From Hygrophila difformis (lineage: Eukaryota; Streptophyta; Magnoliopsida; Lamiales; Acanthaceae), in NCBI GenBank assembly GCA_030278955.1, contig JAOANR010000010.1, forward strand, positions 17,281,086-17,345,085: a DNA stretch of 64,000 nucleotides, read 5' to 3'. Positions 22,302 through 34,856 of this stretch are shown piece after piece (positions within the stretch are counted from its first letter, which is position 1; every line of letters begins with the position of its first letter). A model generated the notes under the pieces. The model saw nothing but the letters and a program-made list of their open reading frames with translations. It was not told the DNA's origin and made no database searches. The position numbers and the translations under genes were made by a program.

Positions 22302-23120
22302 CTACAGACTAGTACTACTCGTCTGTGGCGGCTCCTCCGTCGGAAACTGGGCGACGAATGCATCAAATGCTGCAACATCAGGGTAGACGTCGAACGCGTC
22401 GGCGGCGGCATTGTCTGTGGTCTGAATTTTAATGGCGGCCTTGATGGTGGTTTGAATTTCAATGACGTCGGCGTTGCTGAAGAGGTCCTCCTCCCTCCCT
22501 AGGAATTGCCATGGCTGGGTGTTGAATTCATCAAAAGCAGCTTCAGGGTAGACGTAGACCGCGTCGGCGGCGGCATTGTTGGTGGTGTTCGTGACAGAAC
22601 CCTGTATTTCAATGCCGCAGGCGGAGGATTTCCCCTTTGGTTGGTTTCTCTTCCGTTCCTCAAGATACCTACCCACTTCGCTCTCTAGCACCTCTATTTC
22701 TCCCCCCAATTCCTCCACACCCATTCCCTCAATCTCCTTATCCCACCCCAATTCCATCCTTCCATCCTCAATTTCCCCCGCCTTCCCCTTCTCCATCTCC
22801 AATTTCTTCAACACCTCCATATACTGACTCCTCTCATAGTTCTCCGCAGCACTAATCCCGGCGTCCCAGTAACTACAACTGTTCTCCCCCATTTGGAACT
22901 GCCGCAGGATTGATTCCACCGACGGGCTGCCGAAAGTGAACATCTTTCCCCTCGGGGATTGCACAAGGAGTGCAATTTCGGCGCCGCATACAACGGTGAG
23001 TTCCGCAGCTTTCTTGAACAATCCTTTTCGTTGCTTGCTGATTGCCACTAGTAAGTGAGCCCTGTGCTGAATTTTCTCGATTGGGATTTTATGCCCCCCT
23101 AAAGTTTTCTTGCCTTCCAT
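22302..23120 (-). CDS. Type I (M-alpha, AGL62-like) MADS-box protein
   Basis: A DNA-binding transcription factor of 272 residues with no intron, as usual for type I MADS genes. The MADS domain covers residues 1-60, beginning MEGKKTLGGHKIPIEKIQ and continuing with SKQRKGLFKKAAELTVVCGAEIALLV and GKMFTFGSPSVESIL. The FGSPSVESIL end is typical of the AGL62/M-alpha group. I chose the ATG at 23120 because the frame upstream (to 23246) has no MADS similarity. A middle predicted coiled segment (about 95-165) is rich in Glu and Lys. The C-terminal third holds two related segments with NAAADA...YP...AAFD. Type I factors usually act in female gametophyte and endosperm. The intact ORF suggests a working gene, but type I genes often turn into pseudogenes, so expression needs proof. 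Confidence 0.88.
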   Translation of the reverse strand: MEGKKTLGGHKIPIEKIQHRAHLLVAISKQRKGLFKKAAELTVVCGAEIALLVQSPRGKMFTFGSPSVESILRQFQMGENSCSYWDAGISAAENYERSQYMEVLKKLEMEKGKAGEIEDGRMELGWDKEIEGMGVEELGGEIEVLESEVGRYLEERKRNQPKGKSSACGIEIQGSVTNTTNNAAADAVYVYPEAAFDEFNTQPWQFLGREEDLFSNADVIEIQTTIKAAIKIQTTDNAAADAFDVYPDVAAFDAFVAQFPTEEPPQTSSTSL

Positions 23121-23497
23121 GATTGAATCTCGAAGGAATTCAATGTCTGGAAGTTCTAAATTAGTAAGGAGCTTTACGGTTGATGTACTACGTATATAAA
23201 TATATAGTAGATTTTTTAAGGGCATTAAAGATCTTATTGCAATCAATGAAAATATTTTACTTTCCTTAATTTCTAAGCAGACTTGGACGTAGTAAGGTAA
23301 TTTTTACAAAGATCATTGCATTCTCGCGCAAGCGCAACGACCACGTTTTTTTCAATTACCGCGTCACACCCAACGGTATTCTTGGATTTTCTTGAATGCC
23401 GATATTTTTATTATTTTTAATTACCGGTTACCGGTCTTCTTGGGTGATTCTCTTGCAATTTTCTGGCTATGACTATGGGCGAATGTAATGATACCAT
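23121..23497. other. 5' flank of the MADS gene
   Basis: Putative promoter side of the minus-strand MADS gene. Nothing specific is recognised apart from an AT-rich stretch near 23170-23220. Confidence 0.4.
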
Positions 23498-25550
23498 TGT
23501 TGGAAATAAAAGGCCTTTTGGCCAATTAATGGTGAATGCGAGTATCCCACATTGGATAGATAAAGGAGTGTTTCCCTCTTTATATAGAGATACACTTTAT
23601 AGAGTTTAGAATGAAATAAATAATGTTATACTCCATGGGCTACGTGCGTGCAGGGGGGTGCAATTTCGAGCCCAAAAAGGCTTGGCTCGTATGCAAGCGC
23701 GACCTGCGGACACGAATGCCGAACCGAAAAAGCCTTGAGCATCGAGGGCCTGATCAACCCGGTTTTACTTTTTTGAGCTTTTATTATTTTATTTCTTTTT
23801 TCTACCTATTCGAATTTGAATGGAAGCAACAAATTCAAACGGAAAGGTGCAACCTTTGGCAGAAAGCTTCGAATTCAAACATTGGTCGCGACCTTTGGCG
23901 AAATTCGAACGAACGGCTGTGTATTCAAACGATCGGCTGCTTCTTCACTGAACCAGCACATCGTTTCATCGAATAGACATGACTCCCAGCCATCTATAAA
24001 AGAACCTGCCTGCCTTGCTTCATTTATTCCATCCGAAAATTTCCAAACACAATAGCATTCATATTCTTCTTCATATTCCAGTTCACCGCCGAGAATCTGT
24101 TGTATCCTGGGAAACAGTTGCACCGATACGCGGGCAATACTGTTTTAAGGAAATTGTTGCATTAACGATCCTCAGATTCGCACACTACGTACTCGAAGTT
24201 ATAAGCTAATTTTCGTAACAATCTTAAAACAGTATTCTACTTCGAACTTGCGCTATGGCTTCATCCTCCACCGACAATGCAAACGTTGCCAACGACCAGG
24301 CGCCACGAACAACCAATGTTGCTGCTCAAACTTTTCCGACCAGCCACGTCAATAAGCCTGAAAAGTTCACTGGAGCGGCAACAACTTTCAAACGGTGGCA
24401 GCAAAAGATGTTGTTCTACTTAACCACGCTCAACCTGGCGAGATGCTTCAAGGAGGAAGCTCCAAAAATCCCTGAAGGTAACACTGATTCTCAAAATCTA
24501 CATGCTGTTGAGGCTTGGAACCATTGTGATTTTCTATATCGAAATTATATTCTGAATTGTGTTCACGATTCATTATATAATGTCAACTGTGAGTATAAGA
24601 CCGCAAAATAACTTTGGGAATCACTCGATCGAAAATACAAGTCAGAGGATGCCGGCTCAAAAGAATTTGTGGTCGGACGATTCCTCGACTATAAAATGGT
24701 CGATTCTAAAACAGTCATAAGCTAAGTGCAAGAGATATAAATCATAATACATGAAATCCTTGTTGAGGGCATGGCGAAAAGCGAAACATTTCAAGTGGCT
24801 GCTATCATCGAGAAGTTGCCTCCGGCTTGGAAGGATTTCAAAAACTATCTCAAGCACAAACGAAAGCAAATGTCTTTGGAAGATCTGATTTTTAGACTTC
24901 GCATCGAAGAAGACAGTAGAAAATCAGAACCAATTTTGACAAATGCTGAGGCGAGGATCAATACAATTGAACATGGGAAAGGTTCCAAAGGCAGGAACAA
25001 AAACAAAGGAAAACTCGGAGCTACCGGTGGTGTAACAAAGAAGAAATTCCAAGGGAAGTACTTCAACTGTGGAAAACAAGGCAATCGATCTGCTGAGTGT
25101 CGTCTGCCTAAGAAGTAAACCGAGGCCAACATGGTAACGGCTGTCGTAAATGAATTAGAGGACATAAACCTTGTTGCCATCGTGTCCGAGGTAAACATGA
25201 TTGAATCCAATCCGAAGAAATGGTATATTGATTTCGGGGCCACTAGGCATATATGCAGCCAAAGAAACCACTTTTCGACTTTTGAACCTGTTCAAGGAGA
25301 AAAGGTCTATACAGAAACCTCGGTAGTGGCTGATGTTCAAGGAAAAGGAAGCATAAATCTGAAGATGACTTCCGGAAAGGTCCTAATGCTAAAAGATGTC
25401 TTGTATGTGCCAGAAGTTCGCAAGAATCTTGTGTCCGGATACATGCTGAACAAAGGTGGCTTTAGGGCCGTGTATGAGTTCGAAAAGGTTATTTTGTCAA
25501 AGTTTGGAGTGTTTGTTGGGAAAAATAAAGACAGATGTAAGAGAAGATAA
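23498..25550 (+). mobile_element. 5' portion of a Ty1/copia element: LTR, gag, protease
   Basis: A probable LTR begins TGTTGGAAATAAAAGGCC at 23498. Gag begins MASSSTDNAN at 24255. All coding pieces (24255-24611, 24771-25118, 25131-25550) share one frame, broken only by stop codons at 24609, near 24723 and 24738, and at 25116. Gag has the copia KFTGAATTFKRWQQKMLFYL block and a zinc-knuckle remnant with cysteines at [13 protein letters not shown]. Protease keeps WYIDFGATRHIC, with Phe where the usual motif has Ser, so it is probably inactive. The element is cut off after protease; integrase and RT are absent. The lack of frameshifts suggests young decay by nonsense changes. Confidence 0.82.
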
Positions 25551-25620
25551 AAAAAAAATAATCATTTACTCAACCGGAACTTACGAAATTGAATATTTTA
25601 CAAATAGTTAAAGACTATGG

Positions 25621-26481
25621 TTGTGGCTAGGGATGGCAATGGATCGGAGAAGCTTAAATCCACATCCATCCATCAATGTTATATTAATCATCCAACCCAC
25701 CCATCATCCATCTAAAACTCCATCCAAATCCAATCCACCCATCAACCACGGGTGAAACGGGTGGATCGGGTGGTTAGTGGATTGAGGCTATGCACAAAGT
25801 TCTTAAATCCAATGTGCTCTACAATAGTTAATGGATATTCATGAAGAATAAGTATGTTAGCCAACTCTTTTCTGGACTCTTCTTGATTGAAGCCATAGTT
25901 CTCCAACCTCACACTTGAATCGTGTTCCTCTCACAAGCAATAATTTTTGGCGAATGTAAACTTTCATTTGCTTTTTGGGACACCTAAAATCAATATGATC
26001 CACAATGCAAATATTTTTCTTTATCCTCTCCATTAACTACAACCTTCTCAAAGTGATTCCACACTAGAGATTTAAGTTTTCGAGCTTCTTTTGGAAGTGG
26101 AGGAACCATAGTTCCACTTTCATGTGGAATATCAAAATTTTCCACAATACATTCAGTGCCCATTTGAGATCATTGTGTTTGCATTAGGACTTCAGGTGGG
26201 GCAGAAGGTAATAAAGATGATGAAAGAAATGGAGGACATGGAGACAGGCTTGAAGATGGGGTAAAATTAAAAGATTTGGAACCAGTGGTATTATATTTCA
26301 TATTTTGTGCCTGTAAAATTAAATAATTAAATAAGTAATGAAGTAATGGAGATGATTGTGTTTAGAGCTATTCAGAGTGCGGTCTAGATCAGACCAAACC
26401 ATAAACCAAACCGTAATTTGAAGGTTTGGTTTGGAAAAAAATTTAACCAAATCAAATCGCAAACCGTACTATATATATTTA

Positions 26482-26515
<34 letters not shown>

Positions 26516-27370
26516 TCAGTTCACTTCTTTAGTTCTTTTTTCGTTGTTTCTGTTTTTCCCTCCCTTTCTTTACATTTCAACTCTTGTGTCTTAAACTCTT
26601 AATTTATTTTTTTTGTTTCATTGTTATATATTTAATATCAATTATATAATTTGTTGCTTTCTTATCTAACAAAATCAAGCAAGATCAAAATTTAATTTAC
26701 TTGTTTTCGAATCATTATCTATGTATTTATAACTATAATTTTATTTTATTCCAGTAGCTTCTAATAGTTCTAGTTTTATTAAGTATTTGGCTTGTAAATA
26801 GTGAACTTATATTTTTTTAAAACTGTTAATTAGCATTTTAGAGTTTGGACTGTTACACTTATGACTGTAATTCATAGGATTTTTTTGTTTTTAAAATTTT
26901 GGTTAAAACCGTAACCAAACCGTACTAAACCGTTTTTTTCGATTTGGTTTGGTTTGAAATGCTAAAATGATTTGGTTTTGTTTGATTTTTTTCCAAATCG
27001 TTTTTTGCGGTTTGGTTTGGGTTTGGTACGAAACCGCACCAACCCAAACCGTGTTCACCCCTAATTATGTTTGCTATTTTCACTTTTGATGAAGTAATGA
27101 ATAATAGTACTATTTATTTTATTTTATATATAATATTATAGATTATTTAATTTAATGTGAATTATTTATATTTTTTAAATATAGATTTATATATTTAATA
27201 AAAGAAGCGGGTGACGGGTGGATTGGATGGTGGCTTGGATGATGGATCGGGTGGTGGGTTGGATGAGTCTAAATCCATCTCCGACCCGATCCGTCACCCG
27301 ACCCACCCATCACCCTAGAAGAATCCATATTTTTTCGGGTTTTCATCCATTTTAGAAGAATTGTGGCTAG
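25621..27370. mobile_element. hAT-like foldback element with TTGTGGCTAG direct repeats
   Basis: TTGTGGCTAG occurs exactly at 25621-25630 and 27361-27370, probably the target duplication plus end bases. Inside, ends rich in GGATGG...CCATCC and GGGTGGATCGGGTGG are in inverted order. No ORF. A second foldback (26363-27063) is nested in the middle. Tandem-like GGTGGATNGG segments near 27210-27300 look like sub-terminal repeats. Confidence 0.6.
26363..27063. mobile_element. Nested hAT-type MITE with AACCAAACCG-rich arms
   Basis: Ends TAGAGCTATTCAGAGTGCGG and its imperfect inverse at ...GTTCACCCCTA are flanked by ATTGTGTT (26355-26362) and ATTATGTT (27064-27071), an 8-base near-duplication typical of hAT. 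Arms are built from GGTTTGG/CCAAACC units. A TA/TG microsatellite is at 26469-26516. Confidence 0.7.
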
Positions 27371-27373
27371 TAT

Positions 27374-27835
27374 TACTCTTTGGACTGTCCCACGGATTGT
27401 GCCCACTTTCCTTTTTTAGATAAATTTAATTAATATAAATATGATTAGGATCTTATTGGTTTCTAAATCCCATTAAAAATAATCATTTTTACTATTATGC
27501 ACAACTACCAATACACTTTTATTTTTCTACACAAAGTCCCTTGCATTTCTTTAATTCTTCATACTTTAAAATTAGTACAAATAAAAACTATATAAAATAT
27601 ATATTCTAAATCTAGACGTCTAGACGATTCTAACAAGACCACACTTGAATATTTTTCTCTAATTAAATCATTACAATAATATTTTATCAAAGTTAAACAA
27701 TAAAGAAAGTCAAAATTCATTAAAATTTTAAACAAAAATACCCACATCACTTTAACCACTAAACCTCACCACATCTCACCACATAAATTACCGTGCCAAA
27801 AGAAACGAGCCACAATTCGCGGGACGGAGGGAGTA
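27374..27835. mobile_element. Stowaway-like (mariner) MITE
   Basis: The right end reads CGGGACGGAGGGAGTA and the left end TACTCTTTGGACTGTCCCACGG is a diverged inverse of it. TA flanks both ends. No ORF of its own. Confidence 0.65.
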
Positions 27836-28489
27836 TTTGTTTATTTATTTTGAGATAATGGAACTTTAATTAGCCATGGAAATCATCAACATAGGGATGT
27901 ATAGGCGTATAGCAAATAGTAAAATTATTTATTTGTCAATTGTCACACTAACTTATTTTATTTTTTTTTTAACTTTCTTTATCAATTTTAAAAAAAAATA
28001 AATAATATAATACTATAGCTCTCTAATTGTACATAATTGCAATTTTCGTGGGAAATCAAAGTTTGGGGTGTTTGGAGTTGAGACCCCATACTTGCTGGTG
28101 TTTAAAAAATATTTAACCCATCATTAAAAATAAAAACGTTCAACGATAAACAAAGATTTAATAATAAAAAATCGTATTAATTTTGCACGAATTTATTTAT
28201 AATAACTAGTATAGCTAGTAGTAAACTGATAATTATTACTGTATTTGTTTAGTTTTAAATAGGATTGAAAATAAACTTGACAAGGTAAAATTCGTAATTT
28301 TGTCCAGTGTTTGATCACACCCATCTTTATTATATGGATTTTTCCCCTGATGAGATGAAGATGCAGCAGCTGGTGGGTGCTATCTATCCATGCCTTTGAT
28401 GGTTTCCTACCTTTCCTTCTTTGTTTGATTTTGTTTTTGTTTTTGGTTATGCTTCGCACGTCATTGTAAAGTATATATGTAGTATATAT
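27836..28489. other. Intergenic, no gene seen
   Basis: AT-rich sequence with homopolymer runs near 27960 and 27990. No supported ORF. Confidence 0.5.
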
Positions 28490-28497
28490 AGAGTAAA

Positions 28498-29177
28498 TAG
28501 GGGTGAAAGTGGGGCGGATAATATCCGCCCGATCCGACGCCGTATTCGATTATATTCGAATCCGAATTCGAAATTTTTATATCCGGCGGATACGGGACAG
28601 GATATGGGATTGTAAATATCCGCCCGTATCCGAAAAATCCGAATATAATGCGGATATTATCCGTATTTTCTATCCGAATATCCGAAAATTTATATATATT
28701 TTTATATGTATAATATAATATATTATATTAACTATAAAATAAATAAGTAATACTATATGTATAAATATAATCAAAAGCTTGAAAGCCATATGTAATTTAT
28801 TAAATCAAATCATATCAATCAACTCAACTACATCATTAGGTTCTTTGCATCAAACTGTAGTATGTAACATCTTGTAGTGATGTTATTTAGATGTTTTGAA
28901 CGAAATAACTAATGATCTTGGAAAATTTAAAAATTTAGTTTAGCTTACATAGTAGTATATTCCGATTTCACTTAAAAAATTATAAAAAAATTTAATTTTA
29001 GTAATTATAAGATTATCCGAGTTAAAATCCGAATCCGTCTCGTATCCGTTTCCCGAAATATTCGAATTCGTATTTGTATCCGGCCTATTCGTATCCGATT
29101 TCATATTCGACAAAAAAATATGGGATAGGATATGGGATGAGTACTATCCGCCCGTATCCGTCCCGTTTTCACCCCTA
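28498..29177. mobile_element. hAT-type MITE with CGGATA-rich arms
   Basis: Terminal inverted repeats TAGGGGTGAAA...TTTCACCCCTA are flanked by an exact 8-bp duplication AGAGTAAA (28490-28497 and 29178-29185). Arms are built of TATCCG/CGGATA units. No ORF. Confidence 0.85.
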
Positions 29178-29327
29178 AGAGTAAATAAGTGTTCAAAAGT
29201 AGAAATCAACAATTCTAATGAGTATTGTTCACCGAAAACAAAAAAACAATTCTAATGAGTATTTATCCAAATTATCAAGTCCGGAATTTATTTTAAAAAC
29301 TTTTCCAAAATGACATATCTAAATATA

Positions 29328-29486
29328 CACTACAAGAAATTTGTGGAAAGGCGACGAAAAAGAAGAGGAATATCATCGCCTAAAACTTTGTTGTCTATTT
29401 CGTCGTCTTGTTCGCCACCTCGTACGCCAGACAACAAACAAGGCGACAAATCCTTTTATCTGCCTTTCGTGAAAATTTTTGTAGTG
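29328..29486. mobile_element. CACTA-type MITE (159 bp)
   Basis: Begins CACTACAAGAAATTTGTGG and ends TTTTTGTAGTG, flanked by the 3-bp duplication ATA (29325-29327, 29487-29489). The inside is rich in GGCGACGA/TCGTCGCC, the usual sub-terminal repeats of CACTA elements. Confidence 0.85.
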
Positions 29487-29489
29487 ATA

Positions 29490-30949
29490 TAAATGCTTTG
29501 ACACTTTTTGGGTATTTCAAATGACGACTTCGTCCATGTTAAAATAGTCAATTTACGATTATATTATCATTGTTTTTCTTTTCTTTCTTTCTTTTTTTTT
29601 TATTTTTAAAAAAATTCTTTATTTTTGTTTGTTTATTTTCTTTTGTTTTTGTTGTGAAACATTTCAATTGTAGATACTCAATTGATCCCAAATTCAATCG
29701 ATAGTCTCGTTATGTCCCAATTTTAATTTGAAGTTTACATACCAATTAAAAATTTCCAATTATACCACTCTTTAATTAATTTTAAACTCTAAAGTCGATT
29801 TGGGTTAACCCTAGATAAAATCAGCTACCTACCAAAATGGAGTAATTATGAATTGCGTGTGAAGCCAAGACGAAACTTGAAGCCCAAACAAAGTTTTAGG
29901 AATCAAATTCAAGATGGAGTATTATATACAATGTGCTCGTCAACATCCATGAAATAATTAAAATTATTAAATGCCTGGTTTTCTAAGTAGTGTAGTAATA
30001 AATACTATTATAACTAAAGGCCCCACGTTGGTGTCCACAATTAATTTACTTTAGGTTGGATTCCAATGTATCCTTTGTCATGAAGCGGAATCTAATTTGA
30101 GTATTTGTCATAATGCAATTAATATTCATTTTGGAACAAGAATATTCTTCTCTTTCGTTTTTCTAATAGTCCAAAATATAAAATCATTCACTGTATTCTT
30201 CTAGTAAACTTTTCAATACTGCAATGTTTCTTCATAGGAGGGAATGAGCTGACACTGGGCTTAATATTCATATTCCCTAATTTTCAATATTATAGTTTGA
30301 GATTCGATTTCCACCCAATCCCTTCTCCCTCCCCTTTATTTTTCTATGTAATCCGTATAGTTTAGATTCTCACACATCTTTACGGACACATGAGTTGTCA
30401 ATATATATATATATATATATAAAAGTTTTTTCAGAGGATATAGTCGATGCAGATGGCTCGTGAGAACTCTTAACATAATTGTTATAACTATTTTTTTTTT
30501 GCTTTTAGCCCAAATAGGCCGGGAATGTTTTAACTATATTTTATTTTACACTTGCAATAACTAAATTAAAATTAAATAATAAAAAGTGTTAAAAGATTAA
30601 AATGGTCAATTAAATTTATTTTATTTAAATGGAAGGAGTAATGAATTGTATATACAAATATTAATTGTTATAATATTAACTTTTGGGAAAAAAAAAAAAC
30701 CAAACAAACAAACTTCTTTTCTGTGAAATGTTTTTAAAAGGAGCAGAATGCAAAGCAATTTCACGATATGTCTGAACTGGAACTCCGAACTGAAATACTA
30801 TAACAAAATAATTGACTTAAATAGGAGTACACTGAAATAATTTGACAAGTATGCAGGATGATGCAAAAGGGACATCCGCAACTGACAACTCCCCCGCCGC
30901 TTACCCCTCATTGCCCCCAAAAACCAGAACAAAACACAAACAAAAATCC
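29490..30949. other. Intergenic, 3' flank of the amidase gene
   Basis: AT-rich DNA with an AT microsatellite at 30402-30421. No gene seen. The poly(A) signal of the amidase gene should lie in the last few hundred bases. Confidence 0.45.
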
Positions 30950-33900
30950 TTAACCGCGCAACTGTCTGGGAGGCACTGTTTTTGTAGGCGGGTTTGGTAT
31001 CGAGTCGTCGGGGCCAAGGTCATCAATCGGCGGCCGCTGCTTATGATGATCTGTGGCAGATTGATAAGCCATGGCCAATGCCAATGCCTGCAATTTTTGA
31101 GGAATAACAAACAGCACAAATGGTTCATAATTTGCTTGGCATATTTGGGAAATGATGAGTTGTGGGTTAAGGTGGGAAGGGAAGTAAGCCTTACAATGTG
31201 ATCATGCTCGGGTGGAGCGTAAATACCAGTGGTCACGGTTGTTCTCCTCCGAGTATTCTTCGAAGGGGCGTCTGATATTTTGTTAAATCCAGTTGGCAAT
31301 ATGATCACAGGCATACCCACAAGATTGCCAACACAAACCTTCTCCCAATCCGTTGCGTTTCCAATAAATGCATCAACTTTGAAGCTGTCCCTCACTTCTC
31401 GTATTAGTTTCCCTCTTGCTCTTTGTGCCTACGAAGCGTGAATATATATCTGAGTGTTTTAGCTCCTCGAGAAACACGCTATTCTTGTCTACAAGTACAA
31501 CTAGGCATATATACTACACCAATCAACACTAGACTCGATTTGCACATGCAAAGAATGTAATGAAGCAGGGGCACTAATTGTAATATTCAGCTAAATCCAC
31601 AACTTTGGATACAAATCTTTTTAATGTTCCAAAGGTTAAAATAGGCAATGCCCTTAAATTGGTCAGGTCGAACACTAACACATGTCGAAAGGGGGAAAGA
31701 ATGAATATTTAGAAAGGTTTCCGAGACGTACTTGAATATAATCGACAGCAGGTATCACACGGGCTCGACGAAGTTCAAGTGGCCACTGATCCTGAGCTTC
31801 ATATTCATCATCCAGATTAGCCCGTTGCCACTCATCAAAGTGGGCCAACATATCGACATCCATTGTGAAGTTCAGGATGCCTTGAGCTGTCTCGACAGTA
31901 TAATTCAGCTTAAAGGGAACCATGTTGACACCTTTCGACTGAAGTATTTTAACAACCTACAGCCGGAGTTATCTGAATTGAGTTATCCCAATTCTGGATA
32001 CATTCGCGCCATTTTTCTACCAAAAGGAAGAATACTATCAATTATTTATTTTGAAAAAGCCTGGGGTTCAGATCACTTACTTCCATCTCAGCATCCTCAA
32101 GATATCCTACATTTAGCTTCGTTATATCAATAGAAAATGGATCAGAGAGAGGGATGTTTCGGGATGAAACATCATCGGGATCCTTGCCACGGATTGCATC
32201 AAGAACTATTGCACAATCTGCAGCACTTCTACAGAAAGGTCCGAGTTTATCCTGAAAATATATGGGACTGGGATTGGGATTTGAATGTTGTGAAGTCAGT
32301 TAAAGAAGTACAGCAGGTACAATGAATTTACCAAACTCTCTGCCAAGCTCATGACACCGGTTCGACCAACCATTCCAAAAGTTGGACGCAGCGCAGTCAC
32401 ACCACAGCGAGCAGCTGGATAAGTGATTGATCCTGCAGTTTCTGAACCGATAGCAAAGGGAACCAATCCTACATAAAAATAGATAATATTCCTCAGTATT
32501 GCTTTCCACACCAAGAGGAAAATATATTTGGAAATGTGTATTTCGTATCAGCATCCCCAACACATAGGAAAGGCTGCTACTAACTAAAGAGTAAAGACTG
32601 CACCATACCTGCCGAGGTGCAAGAAGCTGGCCCAGCTGATGAACCAGTGGAAAATTCTTCAATATTCCATGGGTTTCTAGTTCTACCTCCAAACCAGATG
32701 TCATCATACGCGAGTGAACCCGTGACAAGCTTTGCTAGAAGAACTGCCCCAGCAGATTTTAGCCTGACTTGTTTATTAAAAGCATCAAGAAATTGAACTT
32801 GTTGAATATAAAAATAGTTATATATTCAACTATACCTCTGGTAAACCCAAGCTTCAATGTCCAGAACTTGATTTTTGAACAAGTTGGAACCCCAGGTTGT
32901 CTTGTAATGGGGTACTGCAATAATATCCTTCAATCCGTATGGAATTCCATGAAGCGGGCCTAAATGAAAGCCACATTAGCAAATCTAATTCCACAATATC
33001 TGTTTAAAAAGAATTTGTACAATAAACTACAGAAAGCTCCCCAACATTAATGAATAGATATGCTGGGTGCCAGACTTTCTTGATAGGAGTATCTCCACGA
33101 AACAATGGAACCAATCTAAGAAAAGATTTAACCATGATTCACTACTTAAAAATTTATAAAAGCAAAAGAAGTATTTAAGGTTAATATTTTTATTTAGCTA
33201 GGAAGGTTAAACTAGATGTTTTCATTTAGCTGGGAAGGTTAATATTTTCATTTCAGGTTAATATTCACCACTCAATCATTTCTCAAGTCTGGCCCTACAT
33301 TAGAAACGATTTACAACAACAAAGTAGACGACAACAAAAGCTTGGTGCCCTCATATAAGATGGGAGAAAGACAGCTAGAGTACCTAAATATACACCGTTT
33401 GCAAGTACTTCATCGGCCTGTTTTGCTTGCTTGTAAGCTAACTCTTCTGTTATTGTCACTACAGATTCGAGGACAGGACCATACCTACAGAAATTAGTTG
33501 AATCATAGTATAATATAAGGGAACATATTAACAAAATCCCAGATATGGCCTAGTGATGATACCTCTTCAATCTCTTCAAAAAGATGCGAGCAAGCTCCAC
33601 TGACGTGACTTGTTTAGACTTTATCAGTTCCCCCAGCTCAAGAATCTAATCCAAACATGAAACATTAAATCTCACAATAGAAATAGCCGAATGGAGTGCA
33701 ATATAAGATTGATGGAAAGATTAAATTTCCACTATACAAACTTACACTCATAAAAGCAATATCTTCATCATTACTTGGCCTCTTCACACCGGATACAGAA
33801 GGGTACTTAAATACTTTAGGGGCATCTTGAGCATGACTATGACTCCACGCTGCAGCGAAAGTCAAGCTAGATGGATTTTGCAATCCGCCATTAACCGAGG

Positions 33901-34144
33901 CCACTAATTTTCGATTGGATCTCATTATTGGAATGTTTAACTCCCTGGCGCCTTTTTCGATTTCTAACATCTACACAAGTGGATAACAGCATTTTCTCAA
34001 AGGTTTCAATTTACAAGAAACAACTTTTAAAGCGTGGAAACTGGACTCCAATGAATATCAGGTACTTGGAAAAGCTACCTTGGAATCGGATAAGAAATCT
34101 GCATCCAACATTCTGAACCCAGCGCACATCGAATCCCGGTCCAT
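30950..34144 (-). CDS. Amidase-signature family protein, multi-exon
   Basis: Exons by splice sites and phase, 5' to 3' on the minus strand: 34144-34079, 33970-33746, 33645-33563, 33484-33384, 32959-32836, 32763-32609, 32468-32332, 32251-32081, 31956-31732, 31428-31195, 31087-30950. All junctions are GT-AG and phases agree; 552 codons from the in-frame ATG at 34144. It is a GatA/amidase-signature hydrolase acting on C-N amide bonds; plant relatives include At5g07360. The Ser-cisSer-Lys triad is visible: Lys in YGLKDII (exon 32959-32836), Ser pair in FSTGSSAGPA (32763-32609) and nucleophile Ser in GSETAGSITYPA (32468-32332). The substrate is unknown. The true start is probably upstream: an open, well-spliced exon at 34332-34259 (HWFRESGIIPEHLSQ) joins in frame, and 35024-34857 may be exon 1. 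Confidence 0.9.
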
Positions 34145-34258
34145 CTTCTCTGAACATTTAGTTTCGTTTACAGCATAGATTTCTTCGCTGTGCTAGCATG
34201 GACACAAAATGTCCATAAGAAATTGAGATCAACAGCAATAGATGCCATATTGAATTAC

Positions 34259-34332
34259 CTTGAGACAAGTGTTCGGGAATGATCCCTGACTCTCTGAACC
34301 AATGTGTTCCAGAGTTTTTTATATTTATTAAC
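34259..34332 (-). CDS. Probable upstream exon of the amidase gene
   Basis: Flanked by AAAGCAG acceptor and AAG|GTAATT donor. Read in the amidase frame it gives ...HWFRESGIIPEHLSQ and joins exon 34149-34079 without a stop. A second frame is also open across this exon and the next, so which start codon is used is unresolved. Another donor (CCAAAG|GTAAGA, exon end 34470) lies further upstream. Confidence 0.5.
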
Positions 34333-34856
34333 CTGCTTTACAATTTGTTAGACCATACACGTTGATTATCATCAGTGACAAACAAAAGTCGATAACGAAA
34401 ACTGAAGTTTCTTTGAAACTAGATTAGTTTATTGTTGTGGCAATAGATGGTTGGTTAATGATTTCTTACCTTTGGAAACCTAACTTCAAAGTACACGCTA
34501 CATTGACCGCATATTTAATCATCATTCAATGCAATTTAAAATCCAAAGAAGCAATTTTTATACATTCTAGCAGGCAAGAAATTCACTTCCACTTTAGCTT
34601 ATGCAGAACCACCATACGAATTGGGATTACAGCAAGAATAACCCAAGATATTACCCGTCCAAAACTCGAAGATTTTAAATTTCAGCCTAGCATTAGAACA
34701 TAGGACAATATATTCAAAGTTCATTTAATCCTCCAAACACCGGAAATATGGCAACAATCAACTTAGAACCCCCAATTCAATGACCCAGTGAAAATTAATC
34801 TGCGTTCCCACACACAATAAAGAGAATGTCATTGGGGGAATGATAGGAGAGAATAC

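Noticed and set aside
23120..23246. Upstream in-frame start for the MADS protein
   Set aside because: The extra 42 residues have no MADS similarity and are hydrophobic/AT-driven; type I MADS proteins start close to the MADS domain.
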